DNA from: Caldimonas mangrovi
Lineage (GTDB): Bacteria; Pseudomonadota; Gammaproteobacteria; Burkholderiales; Burkholderiaceae_C
Direction of reading: 5' to 3'
Length of the DNA: 64,000 nucleotides
Assembly (NCBI RefSeq): GCF_023721835.1
Contig: NZ_JAMKFE010000009.1
Span: forward strand, 1 to 64,000
The notes beneath the pieces are model-generated. The model worked only from the letters and a program-made list of their open reading frames with translations. It made no database searches and was not told where the DNA came from. The position numbers and the translations under genes were made by a program. Positions 8,804 through 16,889 of the stretch are shown piece by piece (position 1 is the first letter of the stretch; each line of letters starts with the position of its first letter).

Positions 8804-10096
8804 TCAGCTGGCCTGGCTGACGAACACGGTGATCTCGACGCGCCGGTTCTTCGCGCGATTGGCGGGGGTGTCGTTCGGCGCGACCGGTTCGCTCTCGGCG
8901 CGGCCTTCGGCCAGCAGCCGATTGGTCTGCGTGACCTTGCGGGCCAACAGCGCGGCGACCGACTTGGCACGGTCCTGCGACAGGTGCCAGTTCGACGGGA
9001 AGCGCGGCGACCGGATCGGGACGTTGTCGGTGTGCCCGGTGATCAGCACGCGGCCCTGCACCGAGTTGACGGCATCGGCGATGCGCAGCATCAGCGGCTC
9101 ACGCGCAGCGGCCAGGGCCGCGCTGCCCGGGTCGAACAGGCCGTCGCCGCGGATCGTCACGATGCTGCGATCGTCGAAATCGCGCACCTCGACCAGCCCT
9201 TGCTGGATCTCGGGGGCGAGGAACTGCGCCAGGCGTGGGCGTTGCGCCGGCGCCGGAGCGGGGACCTGGATCGGGCGGGCCTTGATGCCGGTGATCGCCG
9301 AGAAGAGCGGGTCGGAGTCGCGGTTCAGCGCGTAGCTGAAACCGGTGTAGCCGCCCACCAGCACGACAGCGACCACCGCGGTGAAGATCCACAGCGGCAT
9401 CGCGGTCGACCATCTGCGCTTGGGCAGCACCGCAGGTGCCCAATGCTTGGCCAGCGCCGGCTCGAACACGCCGCGCTGACGGCGGATCAATTGCGCCAGG
9501 CGCTCGCGCAACACCTGCAGTTCGGTGCGGCCGTTCTCGACGACGCGATAGCGGCCTTCGAAACCGAGCGCGATGCACGTGTAGAGCAGTTCCAGCAGGT
9601 CGATGTTGTCGGCCGGGTTCTGTGCCAGGCGGGTCAGCAGCTGGAAGACCTTTTCGCCGCCCCATGCTTCGTTGTGGAACATCACCAGCAGGCTGTGACG
9701 GCCCCAGACACCTGAGCCGCCCCACGGCGTGCTGGCCGCGGTTTCGTCGAGCACCGTGCACAGGATGTAGCGTGCAGCGATGACCTTCTCGTTGGCGATA
9801 CCGGCGCCGCGCGCGGTGTTCTCGAACTGGCGGATGCCCTGCGCGAGGTTGTCGCGCAGCCCGGCCACGTCGTGGTGGACGGTGATCGAGCGCATCTGCG
9901 CGATCATGTTCAACAGCGGGTTGGCGGCCGCAATCAGCGGGTTGAAGCCGCTCGGGTGATAGGCGATGTCCTGTGCTGCGTCGCGCGTGAAGCCGGTACC
10001 GGCCTGCGGCGCAGCCGCGGGCCGCGCGCCGGGCGTCGGCATCACGAAGGTCTGGCCGGAGTCAAAGCCTGCAAAGGGGTCGTTGGATGGGCTCAT
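8804..10096 (-). CDS. tssL: T6SS protein TssL (DotU/IcmH) with C-terminal OmpA-like domain
   Basis: A 430-residue 'evolved' TssL. Residues about 50-235 are the cytoplasmic DotU hook (FNPLIAAANPLLNMIAQMRS; CTVLDETAASTPWG). A single span at about 243-265 is followed by a periplasmic region, and an OmpA/MotB peptidoglycan-binding domain fills the C-terminus (VLITGHTDNVPI; NWHLSQDRAKSVAALL; NRRVEITV). The OmpA part anchors the membrane complex to the cell wall; in systems without it a separate TagL-type protein does this. The gene sits between tssK and tssM in the leftward operon. Confidence 0.95.
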   Translation of the reverse strand: MSPSNDPFAGFDSGQTFVMPTPGARPAAAPQAGTGFTRDAAQDIAYHPSGFNPLIAAANPLLNMIAQMRSITVHHDVAGLRDNLAQGIRQFENTARGAGIANEKVIAARYILCTVLDETAASTPWGGSGVWGRHSLLVMFHNEAWGGEKVFQLLTRLAQNPADNIDLLELLYTCIALGFEGRYRVVENGRTELQVLRERLAQLIRRQRGVFEPALAKHWAPAVLPKRRWSTAMPLWIFTAVVAVVLVGGYTGFSYALNRDSDPLFSAITGIKARPIQVPAPAPAQRPRLAQFLAPEIQQGLVEVRDFDDRSIVTIRGDGLFDPGSAALAAAREPLMLRIADAVNSVQGRVLITGHTDNVPIRSPRFPSNWHLSQDRAKSVAALLARKVTQTNRLLAEGRAESEPVAPNDTPANRAKNRRVEITVFVSQAS

Positions 10097-10158
10097 GTCG
10101 AGGCACCTCGGGTGGCAGCGGGCGGGGGCGGGAGGGCGGTGCGTTCAGCCGGGCGGCG

Positions 10159-11499
10159 TCAGCGCTCCCGGATGGCCCAGAACTCAAGTTGCAGACCGGG
10201 GAACTCGCCGCCGATGTGCATCGCCATCGCGCCGGACTTCTTCAGCTGTTCCCACAGGTCGCCGTGGCGTTCAAGTTCGAAGTAGTGGAAGCCCGCGTGA
10301 TAGGGAATCTCGCGCGGCGCCACCGGCAGCCCGCGCAGGCTGATGCCGGGCAGTTGCAGATTAACGAGGTCGCGGATCTTGTCGACCGGGCCGAGCTTGA
10401 CCTGGGTCGGGAAGCGCGTGCGCAACTGCTCCCCCGGCAACTGCGCGTTGACGGCGAGCACCAGGTTCGCCGTGGCCAGCAGGTCGAGATCGGCGAAGGC
10501 CGCCGTGCGCACGCCGTACTTGCGGTCGATCAGCTCGATGGGGATCGCGCGCTGCTCGAGCACGGTGCCGAGCAGCGCGCGCAACTCGGCGACGACTTCG
10601 CCGAAGCAGCGTTCGAGGTCCTCGTGCACGTAGTCGGGCATCGGTCGGGGGCGACGCGTCGGGCTGCCGAACACCGCCAGGTCGCCGGCGGCCTCGAGGC
10701 AGGTTCGGTACAGCAGTTCCGGATGCACCAGATACAGGCGCGACAGGTGTGCGAACAGCGGCTCGTAGCGGTTGACGCTCTGCAGCATCAGGAAGTCGGC
10801 GATCTCGGCGACGCCGCCTGCGCCGGGCTTGCCCATGCGCGATGCGAGTGCTTCGCTGCGCTGTGACATCAGCGCCAGGATCTCGCGGGCATAGCCGGCC
10901 AGCTTGGGCTGCCCCGCGATCGACAGCATCGGCGGGATGTAGTTGCGGTCGACCATCAACTGGTGGTCGGCCTTGCGTTCGACGATGCGCACCACGCCGG
11001 CGGCCTGATAGGCTTGTGTCGCGTCGCGCTGCAGCATCAACCGCGCGTTGAGGTCGCCGACCTGGATGTCGGCCGGGCTGTCGGCATCGCTGGAGCTGTC
11101 GGGCGCCTGCAGGTCGCGCGCGTGATAGCGCAGCAGCGCTGCGTCGCCTTCGCTGTCGTAGCCGGATTCCTGCACGCCCGGGCGGCGGCTCGGCACCGCG
11201 AGTACGATCACCGCGTCCTTGGCGTCGGCGGGGACGTCGAAGGCGGGGGGCAGGGGGTCGAGCGCCGGTGCATCGATAGGGGTGCCGTCAGGCAGCACGC
11301 CGCGCACCTTGAGCAATTGCACCCGACCGAGCATCAGGCTCGCGTCGTCGAGTTCCAGTTCGACCCAGCCCCAGCGGTAGGCGGCGCTGCTGGACACGCG
11401 CTGCTCGACCCAGCGTTCGATGTGGCGGTCCTGCTGTTGAAAGTGCTGGGGCTGGAGGAACATGCCCTCCGTCCACACGACACGACGAAAGCTCGACAT
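10159..11499 (-). CDS. tssK: T6SS baseplate protein TssK
   Basis: A 446-residue protein with the hallmark N-terminus VVWTEGMFLQPQHFQQQDR, the shell domain that attaches to the TssF/TssG wedge. It ends with the HYFELERHGDLWEQLKKSG neck/head region that docks on the TssL-TssM membrane complex. TssK is the trimeric adaptor linking the baseplate to the membrane channel. Length is typical. Spacing is 47 bases to tssJ upstream and 62 bases to tssL downstream, consistent with one operon. Confidence 0.95.
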   Translation of the reverse strand: MSSFRRVVWTEGMFLQPQHFQQQDRHIERWVEQRVSSSAAYRWGWVELELDDASLMLGRVQLLKVRGVLPDGTPIDAPALDPLPPAFDVPADAKDAVIVLAVPSRRPGVQESGYDSEGDAALLRYHARDLQAPDSSSDADSPADIQVGDLNARLMLQRDATQAYQAAGVVRIVERKADHQLMVDRNYIPPMLSIAGQPKLAGYAREILALMSQRSEALASRMGKPGAGGVAEIADFLMLQSVNRYEPLFAHLSRLYLVHPELLYRTCLEAAGDLAVFGSPTRRPRPMPDYVHEDLERCFGEVVAELRALLGTVLEQRAIPIELIDRKYGVRTAAFADLDLLATANLVLAVNAQLPGEQLRTRFPTQVKLGPVDKIRDLVNLQLPGISLRGLPVAPREIPYHAGFHYFELERHGDLWEQLKKSGAMAMHIGGEFPGLQLEFWAIRER

Positions 11500-11546
11500 G
11501 TATCCGGTCCCGGTGTTGGTTGAACTGCGGTGTAGACCCGTGGCCT

Positions 11547-12020
11547 TTACTTCGGGGTCGTCGAGGCCTCGACGGCGCGTGCCCCGGCGGTGATCTTCAC
11601 GACCTGGGACTTACCCGGACTCAGGGCGGTGACCGCACGCCAGCGCGAGCGTTCGAGGTCGCGGTACGCGGCCAGCACGGCGATGAAGCGCGTATCGGGT
11701 TTCGCTTCTCGTTTCAGCGACAGCGTCTGGCCCGGCTGCAGCACGAACTCGTCGCGCGTGTTCATGTCGGCGGCCAGTGTCTCGCGGTCCTTGTCGAACA
11801 GCGAGAAGAAGTCGGCTGACTCGAAGGTTGCCGGCGTCTTCAATTCATAAATGCGCACCATCACCGGCGACGGGCGGTTGCGGCTGTCAGGGTTCACAGT
11901 GGCGTCGCCGGTCAACTGGATATCCACTGACGTGGGTTTCGGGCCGCTTGCGCAGCCCCACAGCACGGCGGCGCACGCCACGAAAAGGATCCAGTTCAAA
12001 GGGCCCGGTCGTTGTCGCAT
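11547..12020 (-). CDS. tssJ: T6SS outer-membrane lipoprotein TssJ
   Basis: A 157-residue lipoprotein that holds the outer-membrane end of the TssJLM channel. A signal peptide ends in VLWGC, with lipidated Cys23. The tryptophan at position -2 of the lipobox is unusual, but the rest fits, and the +2 residue (Ala) favours outer-membrane sorting. The conserved TssJ core is visible: an 'RPSPVMVRIYELKTPATFES' beta sandwich and 'ADFFSLFDKDRETLAADM'. It is the first gene of the leftward operon and diverges from tssA across a 368-base control region. Confidence 0.93.
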   Translation of the reverse strand: MRQRPGPLNWILFVACAAVLWGCASGPKPTSVDIQLTGDATVNPDSRNRPSPVMVRIYELKTPATFESADFFSLFDKDRETLAADMNTRDEFVLQPGQTLSLKREAKPDTRFIAVLAAYRDLERSRWRAVTALSPGKSQVVKITAGARAVEASTTPK

Positions 12021-12388
12021 GTTGAGGTGTCCCGTTCAGGCAGCTGGTGGTTGTGTATCGGCATCGGGCGGCTGGAAGTCATCGGGTCGACCCGGGCACC
12101 GCTCTTGGCCGCACGATTATGGGTCGCGCAGGAGGCGGAAGAAAGCTTTGGGTGGAGCGAACACCAAGAACTAGGGGGACGCGCGCCGCGCAGTGCCGTG
12201 CCATGGGGCGCCATGACGTGGCAGGGTGCAGGGGCGTCTGCAACGCGGGAGGCTTCCGTGCTGCGGGCACTTCGACATAGGGGCAGACCCCGATCCCTAA
12301 CCCTTGGGGTGGCGGCATCATCAGCGCGCTCCTAGACTGCCCGCAATTCAACGAATGGCGCGTCCATGCGCCTTGCCGAGGTTTCTTC
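12021..12388. promoter_or_regulatory. Divergent T6SS control region (tssJ / tssA)
   Basis: This gene-free interval must hold the promoters of both T6SS operons. It has recurring TAGGG-type words: CTAGGGGGA at 12171-12179, TAGGGG at 12278-12283, the reverse-strand TTAGGGATCGGGG at 12288-12300, and TTGGGGTGG at 12304-12312. There is a small dyad GGGG-CAGA-CCCC at 12280-12291 and a -10-like CTAGACT at 12332-12338. GAGG at 12378-12381 is the ribosome-binding site of tssA. No clear sigma-54 or sigma-70 pair is seen. The nearby LuxR-type regulator is a candidate ligand for these repeats. Confidence 0.5.
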
Positions 12389-13399
12389 GTGATCGATGTC
12401 GATGCCCTGCTGGCTCCCGTGTCCGAGACCGCACCCTGCGGTGAAGATCTCGAATACGACGCCCAATTCATGGCGCTGGAGCAAGCTGCGCGCGGCAAGG
12501 CCGAGCAGCAGTTCGGCGACACCGTGGTGGCCGCCGAAGAGCCCGACTGGGGCCGCGTGGTCGATGCGGCGACCGAGTTGATGGGTCGCACCAAGGATTT
12601 GCGCGTCGCCACCTACCTGGCGCGCGGCCTGGCCCGCACTGCGGGGCCCGCAGGTCTCGGGCGCGGCCTTCAGTTGCTGCTCGGCCTGTGCGAAGCCTAC
12701 TGGGACTCGGTCTATCCGCAACTCGATCCCGACGACAACTTCGATCCCGTGATGCGCATGAACGCGCTGGCGCCGCTGGCCCACCCTGAGGCAGGGTTGA
12801 GGGAGCTGCGCGAGGCGCCCTGCGTGCGCACCCGCGGCGGCAGCATCGCCGTCAAGCAGATCGAATACGCGTTGTCGATGGCCGAGGCGCCGGCCGGACA
12901 GACCGTGCCGTCCGAAACCGAAATCCTGGCAGCCTTCCGCGAGGCGGCCGACACCGACCCGGGCTTCGTCGAGGGCATCCGCCTGGCGAGCCAGCAGGCC
13001 AACGCGCTGCAGAGCTGGCTGAACGAACGTGTCGGCTCTGACCAGGCGGTCGACCTGCGCCCCTTGCGCGTCATCCTGACGGCGATCACCAAGCTGGTCG
13101 ACCAGGTGGCGGCCGTGGCCGACGCGGCCGTCGCGTCGGGCGAAGGTGAGGCTGTCGAAGGCGGGGGGGCAGGCGCGGTGCGCGTCGTCACGGCCGGCGA
13201 GCTGCGCTCGCGTGAAGACGTGGTGCGTGCGCTCGACCGCATGATCGAGTTCCTCGAGCGCAACGAGCCGACCAATCCTGCGCCTTTGCTGTTGCGCCGC
13301 GCGCAGCGGCTGATGACGATGAGCTTCCTCGAGATCATCGAGGACATGACGCCCGACGGCGTCGGCACGGTGCGCAACCTGGCCGGCATCCGCGAGTAA
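12389..13399 (+). CDS. tssA: T6SS protein TssA (ImpA family)
   Basis: A 336-residue protein with the ImpA N-terminal domain: the SETAPCGEDLEYD motif at about residues 12-24, then DWGRVVDAATELMGRTKDLR and CEAYWDSVYPQLDPDDNFD. TssA primes and caps tail-sheath polymerisation and joins the baseplate to the tube/sheath. The start is GTG at 12389, chosen for the GAGG seven bases upstream and because the family begins right there. The short C-terminal region (ERNEPTNPAPLLLRRAQRL) is the conserved ring-forming tail of the short TssA class. It is the first gene of the rightward operon. Confidence 0.93.
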   Translation: MIDVDALLAPVSETAPCGEDLEYDAQFMALEQAARGKAEQQFGDTVVAAEEPDWGRVVDAATELMGRTKDLRVATYLARGLARTAGPAGLGRGLQLLLGLCEAYWDSVYPQLDPDDNFDPVMRMNALAPLAHPEAGLRELREAPCVRTRGGSIAVKQIEYALSMAEAPAGQTVPSETEILAAFREAADTDPGFVEGIRLASQQANALQSWLNERVGSDQAVDLRPLRVILTAITKLVDQVAAVADAAVASGEGEAVEGGGAGAVRVVTAGELRSREDVVRALDRMIEFLERNEPTNPAPLLLRRAQRLMTMSFLEIIEDMTPDGVGTVRNLAGIRE

Positions 13400-13480
13400 C
13401 CCTCAACCGACCCTAAGCGATTTCCAGAAACGGACCGCGCGGCTGCGCTCGGTACCGCCCGCCAACCCAAGGAGAACACC

Positions 13481-13990
13481 ATGGCCACCAGCAGCCAGAA
13501 ATTCATTGCCAGGAACCGTGCGCCGCGCGTCCAGATTGAGTACGACGTGGAGCTGTATGGCGCCGAAAAGAAGGTGCAACTGCCTTTCGTGATGGGCGTG
13601 CTGTCCGACCTGACCGGCAAGCCGAGCGAGCCGCTGCCGCCGGTGGCCGATCGCAAGTTCCTCGAGGTCGACGTCGACAACTTCGACTCGCGCATGAAGT
13701 CGATGAAGCCGCGCGTGGCTTTCCAGGTGCCGAACACGCTGACGGGCGAGGGCAACATCAGCGTCGACATCACCTTCGAGAGCATGGACGACTTCTCCCC
13801 GGCGGCTGTCGCCAAGAAGGTCGACGCGCTGAGCAAGCTGCTCGAAGCGCGCCAGCAGCTCGCCAACCTGGTGACCTACATGGACGGCAAGACCGGTGCC
13901 GAAGAGCTGATCGCCAAGGTGCTGAACGACCCGGCCCTGCTGCAGTCGCTCGCGGCGAACAAGAAACCCGAAGAAGGCGGCGCTGCCTGA
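13481..13990 (+). CDS. tssB: T6SS contractile sheath small subunit TssB (VipA/ImpB)
   Basis: A 169-residue sheath subunit. It shows the family phrases VQIEYDVELYGAEKKVQLPF, FVMGVLSDLTG, and KFLEVDVDNFDSRMKSMKPR. TssB and TssC form the heterodimers that build the contractile sheath around the Hcp tube. AAGGAG lies just before the ATG. The C-terminal tail (NKKPEEGGAA) is short and acidic. It is followed after 30 bases by tssC with its own strong ribosome-binding site, as expected for stoichiometric partners. Confidence 0.97.
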   Translation: MATSSQKFIARNRAPRVQIEYDVELYGAEKKVQLPFVMGVLSDLTGKPSEPLPPVADRKFLEVDVDNFDSRMKSMKPRVAFQVPNTLTGEGNISVDITFESMDDFSPAAVAKKVDALSKLLEARQQLANLVTYMDGKTGAEELIAKVLNDPALLQSLAANKKPEEGGAA

Positions 13991-14020
13991 AGCGGCGGCT
14001 GATTGACTCAGGAGAACTCC

Positions 14021-15511
14021 ATGGCCGAGACCCAACAGCAAACCCAACTCGAGGGCGTCACCCTCGAAGGCAACGAACTCGCGTCGCTGCTGCAAAAGGA
14101 ATTCAAGCCCAAGACCGATGAAGCGAAGTCCGCCGTCGAGCAGGCGGTGCAGACGCTGGCCGCACAGGCGCTGTCGCAGACCAAGCTGATCGGCAGTGAT
14201 GTCGTCAAGTCGATCGAAGCGATGGTCGCCGAGATCGACAAGAAGCTGTCCGAGCAGATCAACCTGATCCTGCACAACGAAGACTTCCAGAAGCTGGAAG
14301 GTGCGTGGCGTGGCCTGCACTACATGGTCAACAACACCGAGACTGACGAGCACCTGAAGATCCGGGTGATGAACATCTCCAAGCAGGATCTCGGCAAGAC
14401 GCTCAAGCGCTACAAGGGCACTTCCTGGGACCAGAGCCCGGTGTTCAAGCGCGTCTATGAAGAGGAATACGGCCAGTTCGGCGGCGAGCCGTTCGGCTGC
14501 ATGGTCGGCGACTACTACTTCGACCACAGCCCGCCCGACGTGGAGCTGCTCGGCGAGATGGCGAAGGTCTGCGCTGCCGCGCACATGCCGTTCATCAGCG
14601 GCGCGTCACCGACGACGATGCAGATGGGCACCTGGCAGGAACTGGCCAACCCGCGCGACCTGACCAAGATCTTCACGACGCCCGAGTACGCCGCCTGGCG
14701 TTCGCTGCGCGAGTCCGACGACGCGCGCTACATCGGGCTGGCGATGCCGCGCTTCCTGTCGCGCCTGCCGTATGGTTCGCGTACCAACCCGGTCGAGGAG
14801 TTCGACTTCGAGGAAGACACCGGGTCGGCCGACCACAACAAGTACACCTGGGCCAACGCGGCGTATGCGATGGCCACGAACATCAATCGCTCGTTCAAGG
14901 AATTCGGCTGGTGCTCGCGCATCCGCGGCATCGAGTCCGGCGGCGCGGTCGAGGGCCTGCCTGCGCACACCTTCCCGACCGACGACGGCGGCGTGGACAT
15001 GAAGTGCCCGACCGAGATCGCGATCTCCGACCGGCGCGAAGCCGAGCTCGCCAAGAACGGCTTCATGCCGCTGGTGCACCGCAAGAACAGCGACTTCGCG
15101 GCCTTCATCGGCGCGCAATCGCTGCAGAAGCCGGCCGAGTACGACGACCCGGACGCAACCGCGAACGCCAACCTGGCCGCGCGGCTGCCCTATCTGTTCG
15201 CCACCTGCCGTTTCGCGCACTACCTGAAGTGCATCGTGCGCGACAAGATCGGCTCCTTCAAGGAGCGCGACGACATGCAGGTCTGGCTGCAGAACTGGAT
15301 CATGCAATACGTGGATGGTGACCCGGCGCACTCGTCCGAGTCGACCAAGGCCCGCAAGCCGCTCGCAGCGGCCGAGGTGGTGGTCGAAGAGGTCGAGGGC
15401 AACCCGGGTTACTACACCTCGAAGTTCTTCCTGCGACCGCACTACCAGCTTGAAGGCCTGACCGTGTCCCTGCGGCTGGTGTCCAAGCTGCCGTCAGTCA
15501 AGGGGGCGTAA
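14021..15511 (+). CDS. tssC: T6SS contractile sheath large subunit TssC (VipB/ImpC)
   Basis: A 496-residue sheath subunit and one of the best conserved T6SS proteins: LEGAWRGLHYMVNNTETDEH, EFGGEPFGC-type core, AKVCAAAHMPFISGASP, and a C-terminal GYYTSKFFLRPHYQLEGL. I use the ATG at 14021, which has AGGAG eight bases upstream; a TTG 18 bases earlier in frame is less likely. The N-terminal helix is the part ClpV grips for recycling in studied systems. A strong hairpin follows the stop before hcp1. Confidence 0.97.
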   Translation: MAETQQQTQLEGVTLEGNELASLLQKEFKPKTDEAKSAVEQAVQTLAAQALSQTKLIGSDVVKSIEAMVAEIDKKLSEQINLILHNEDFQKLEGAWRGLHYMVNNTETDEHLKIRVMNISKQDLGKTLKRYKGTSWDQSPVFKRVYEEEYGQFGGEPFGCMVGDYYFDHSPPDVELLGEMAKVCAAAHMPFISGASPTTMQMGTWQELANPRDLTKIFTTPEYAAWRSLRESDDARYIGLAMPRFLSRLPYGSRTNPVEEFDFEEDTGSADHNKYTWANAAYAMATNINRSFKEFGWCSRIRGIESGGAVEGLPAHTFPTDDGGVDMKCPTEIAISDRREAELAKNGFMPLVHRKNSDFAAFIGAQSLQKPAEYDDPDATANANLAARLPYLFATCRFAHYLKCIVRDKIGSFKERDDMQVWLQNWIMQYVDGDPAHSSESTKARKPLAAAEVVVEEVEGNPGYYTSKFFLRPHYQLEGLTVSLRLVSKLPSVKGA

Positions 15512-15537
15512 GCCCGAACCGCGGCTTATCAACGAAA

Positions 15538-15592
15538 CGGCCGGCTCTTCATCATCTTCATGAGCCGGCCGAGGCGCAGTAGTAGTTTTTTC
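15538..15592 (+). terminator. Intercistronic hairpin plus T-run between tssC and hcp1
   Basis: A perfect 10-bp inverted repeat (CGGCCGGCTC at 15538-15547 and GAGCCGGCCG at 15562-15571, loop 14 bases) is followed 14 bases later by a run of six T. The delayed T-run makes it a poor classical terminator. Partial termination or an RNA-processing/stability element feeding hcp1 expression is as likely. Confidence 0.55.
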
Positions 15593-15617
15593 AACGTCAA
15601 CGCAAAAGGAGCGCGAC

Positions 15618-16100
15618 ATGGCTGTAGATATGTTTCTGAAACTGGACGACGTCAAGGGCGAGTCCGTCGATTCCAAGCACAAGGGCGAGGTCGACGTGCT
15701 GGCCTGGAGCTGGGGCATGTCCCAGTCCGGCACCACGCACGTGGGCGGTGGGGGCGGCGCCGGCAAGGTGTCGGTGCAGGACATCTCCCTGACCAAGTAC
15801 GTCGACAAGTCGTCGCCGGTGCTGATGCTGTCGTGCTGCAACGGCAAGCACTTCAAGGAAGCGGTGCTGGTCGTGCGCAAGGCCGGCGAGAAGCCGCTGG
15901 AATACATCAAGATCACGATGAAGGAAGTGATCGTCTCCAACATCAGCACGGGCGGCTCGGGTGGCGAAGACCGTCTGACCGAAAACGTGACGCTGAACTT
16001 CGCCGAGTTCAAGATCGAGTACGTGCCGCAGAAGCCGGACGGCTCGGGCGACGCGGCCGTCGAAGCGGCCTGGAACATCGCCGAGAACGTCAAGGTCTGA
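15618..16100 (+). CDS. hcp: T6SS tube protein Hcp, copy 1
   Basis: A 160-residue Hcp1-family protein (TssD) that stacks as hexameric rings to form the expelled tube and carries small effectors in its lumen. Family marks: FLKLDDVKGESVDSKHKGEV, the W-S-W-G core (LAWSWGMSQSG), VQDISLTKYVDKSSP and a LNFAEFKIEYVPQ terminal strand. A glycine run (VGGGGGAGKV) sits in the loop after the first strand pair. The ribosome-binding site AAAGGAG is strong. Flanking hairpins suggest a separately stabilised, abundant message. Confidence 0.96.
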   Translation: MAVDMFLKLDDVKGESVDSKHKGEVDVLAWSWGMSQSGTTHVGGGGGAGKVSVQDISLTKYVDKSSPVLMLSCCNGKHFKEAVLVVRKAGEKPLEYIKITMKEVIVSNISTGGSGGEDRLTENVTLNFAEFKIEYVPQKPDGSGDAAVEAAWNIAENVKV

Positions 16101-16155
16101 CGTTTCATCCGCGAATGGCGCTGTGGGCCCTGCGGGGCCTGTAGCGCTTTCGGCC

Positions 16156-16206
16156 CTCACCGCTCCTTGGCCCGGTGGTCCCGTGCGGGACCACCGAGTC
16201 GGTGAG
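16156..16206 (+). other. Extended hairpin between hcp1 and hcp2
   Basis: A perfect 11-bp inverted repeat (16173-16183 with 16186-16196) has a two-base centre. Outer arms CTCACC (16156-16161) and GGTGAG (16201-16206) can pair around it. No T-run follows, so a simple terminator is unlikely. It looks like an mRNA stability or processing structure. Confidence 0.6.
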
Positions 16207-16259
16207 GCACTCCACGTCCGGGGCATTGCGCTCCGAACCTTCCTGACGGAAAGCCAGCC

Positions 16260-16742
16260 ATGTCTCACGGTGACATGTTTCTCAAGGTCGAGGGCACACG
16301 CTCCGGCAGCATCAAGGGCGAGGCCAACGACCAGTCGCACCGCGAAGAAATCGACGTCGCCGGCTGGTCCTGGGGCATGCGGTCGGCCAGCGCGATGGGC
16401 GGCGCCGGGGCGGCTGCGAAAACGACGGTCGAGTCACTGCTGCTGACCAAGGAAGTGGATTCCGCGTCCACCGCGCTGATGTCGGTGATGCGGAACAACG
16501 AACTGCTCAAAAAGGCCGTTTTGTCGGTGCGCAAGGCCGGCGGCCTGCCGATCGACTTTCTCATCATCACGCTCGAGAACGCCCGCATCACGTCCTATGA
16601 CGTCGGCACGCAGGCGGACGGCAGCGAGAAGCTGCTCGAAAGACTCACGTTCTCGTTCCAGAAGATCAACGTCGAATACGTCGCCCAGGACGAGAAGGGC
16701 CTGAAGAAGGGCGGCATGAACTTCGCTGCCGAGGTGAATTGA
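16260..16742 (+). CDS. hcp: T6SS tube protein Hcp, copy 2
   Basis: A second 160-residue Hcp. It keeps the family plan (HGDMFLKVEGTRSGSIKGEA, DVAGWSWGMRSASAMGG, SLLLTKEVDSASTALM, LTFSFQKINVEYVAQDEKG) but differs from copy 1 at most positions, with a basic C-terminal tail (EKGLKKGGMNF). The two are an old duplication, not a recent one. Distinct Hcps in one cluster often carry different lumen cargos or form mixed tubes. It has its own start signals and is separated from copy 1 by a 159-base structured spacer. Confidence 0.95.
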   Translation: MSHGDMFLKVEGTRSGSIKGEANDQSHREEIDVAGWSWGMRSASAMGGAGAAAKTTVESLLLTKEVDSASTALMSVMRNNELLKKAVLSVRKAGGLPIDFLIITLENARITSYDVGTQADGSEKLLERLTFSFQKINVEYVAQDEKGLKKGGMNFAAEVN

Positions 16743-16762
16743 TGACGGTCGGCTCACCCCGT

Positions 16763-16817
16763 ACCGCCTTCGGCGGTGCCCTTCAAAGGGGCCACACCGG
16801 TGGCCCGGCGAAGCCGG
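16763..16817 (+). other. Cluster of three short hairpins between hcp2 and tagJ
   Basis: Three consecutive stems occur: ACCGCC/GGCGGT (16763-16777), GGGCCAC/GTGGCCC with loop ACCG (16789-16806), and CCGGC/GCCGG with loop GAA (16805-16817). The second and third share two bases, so they may be alternatives. No T-run follows. The likely role is protection or processing of the hcp part of the transcript. Confidence 0.5.
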
Positions 16818-16889
16818 TTCCACGGTGTTCACTTGGTTCTGTACGTTGCCTGCATGGCGGGTTGCGCATCTTTCGCAGGAGCCTTTGAC

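Noticed and set aside
5457-9335. A 1292-codon open frame on the plus strand opposite tssM and tssL
   Set aside because: Same composition artefact; the minus-strand proteins are clear family members.
12304-12319. Possible sigma-54 (-24/-12) element ahead of tssA
   Set aside because: The GG-GC spacing is one base off and the surrounding consensus is poor.
12021-12388. NarL-type heptamers (TACYYMT) as sites for the response regulator
   Set aside because: No convincing heptamer pairs; the TAGGG-type words do not match that consensus.
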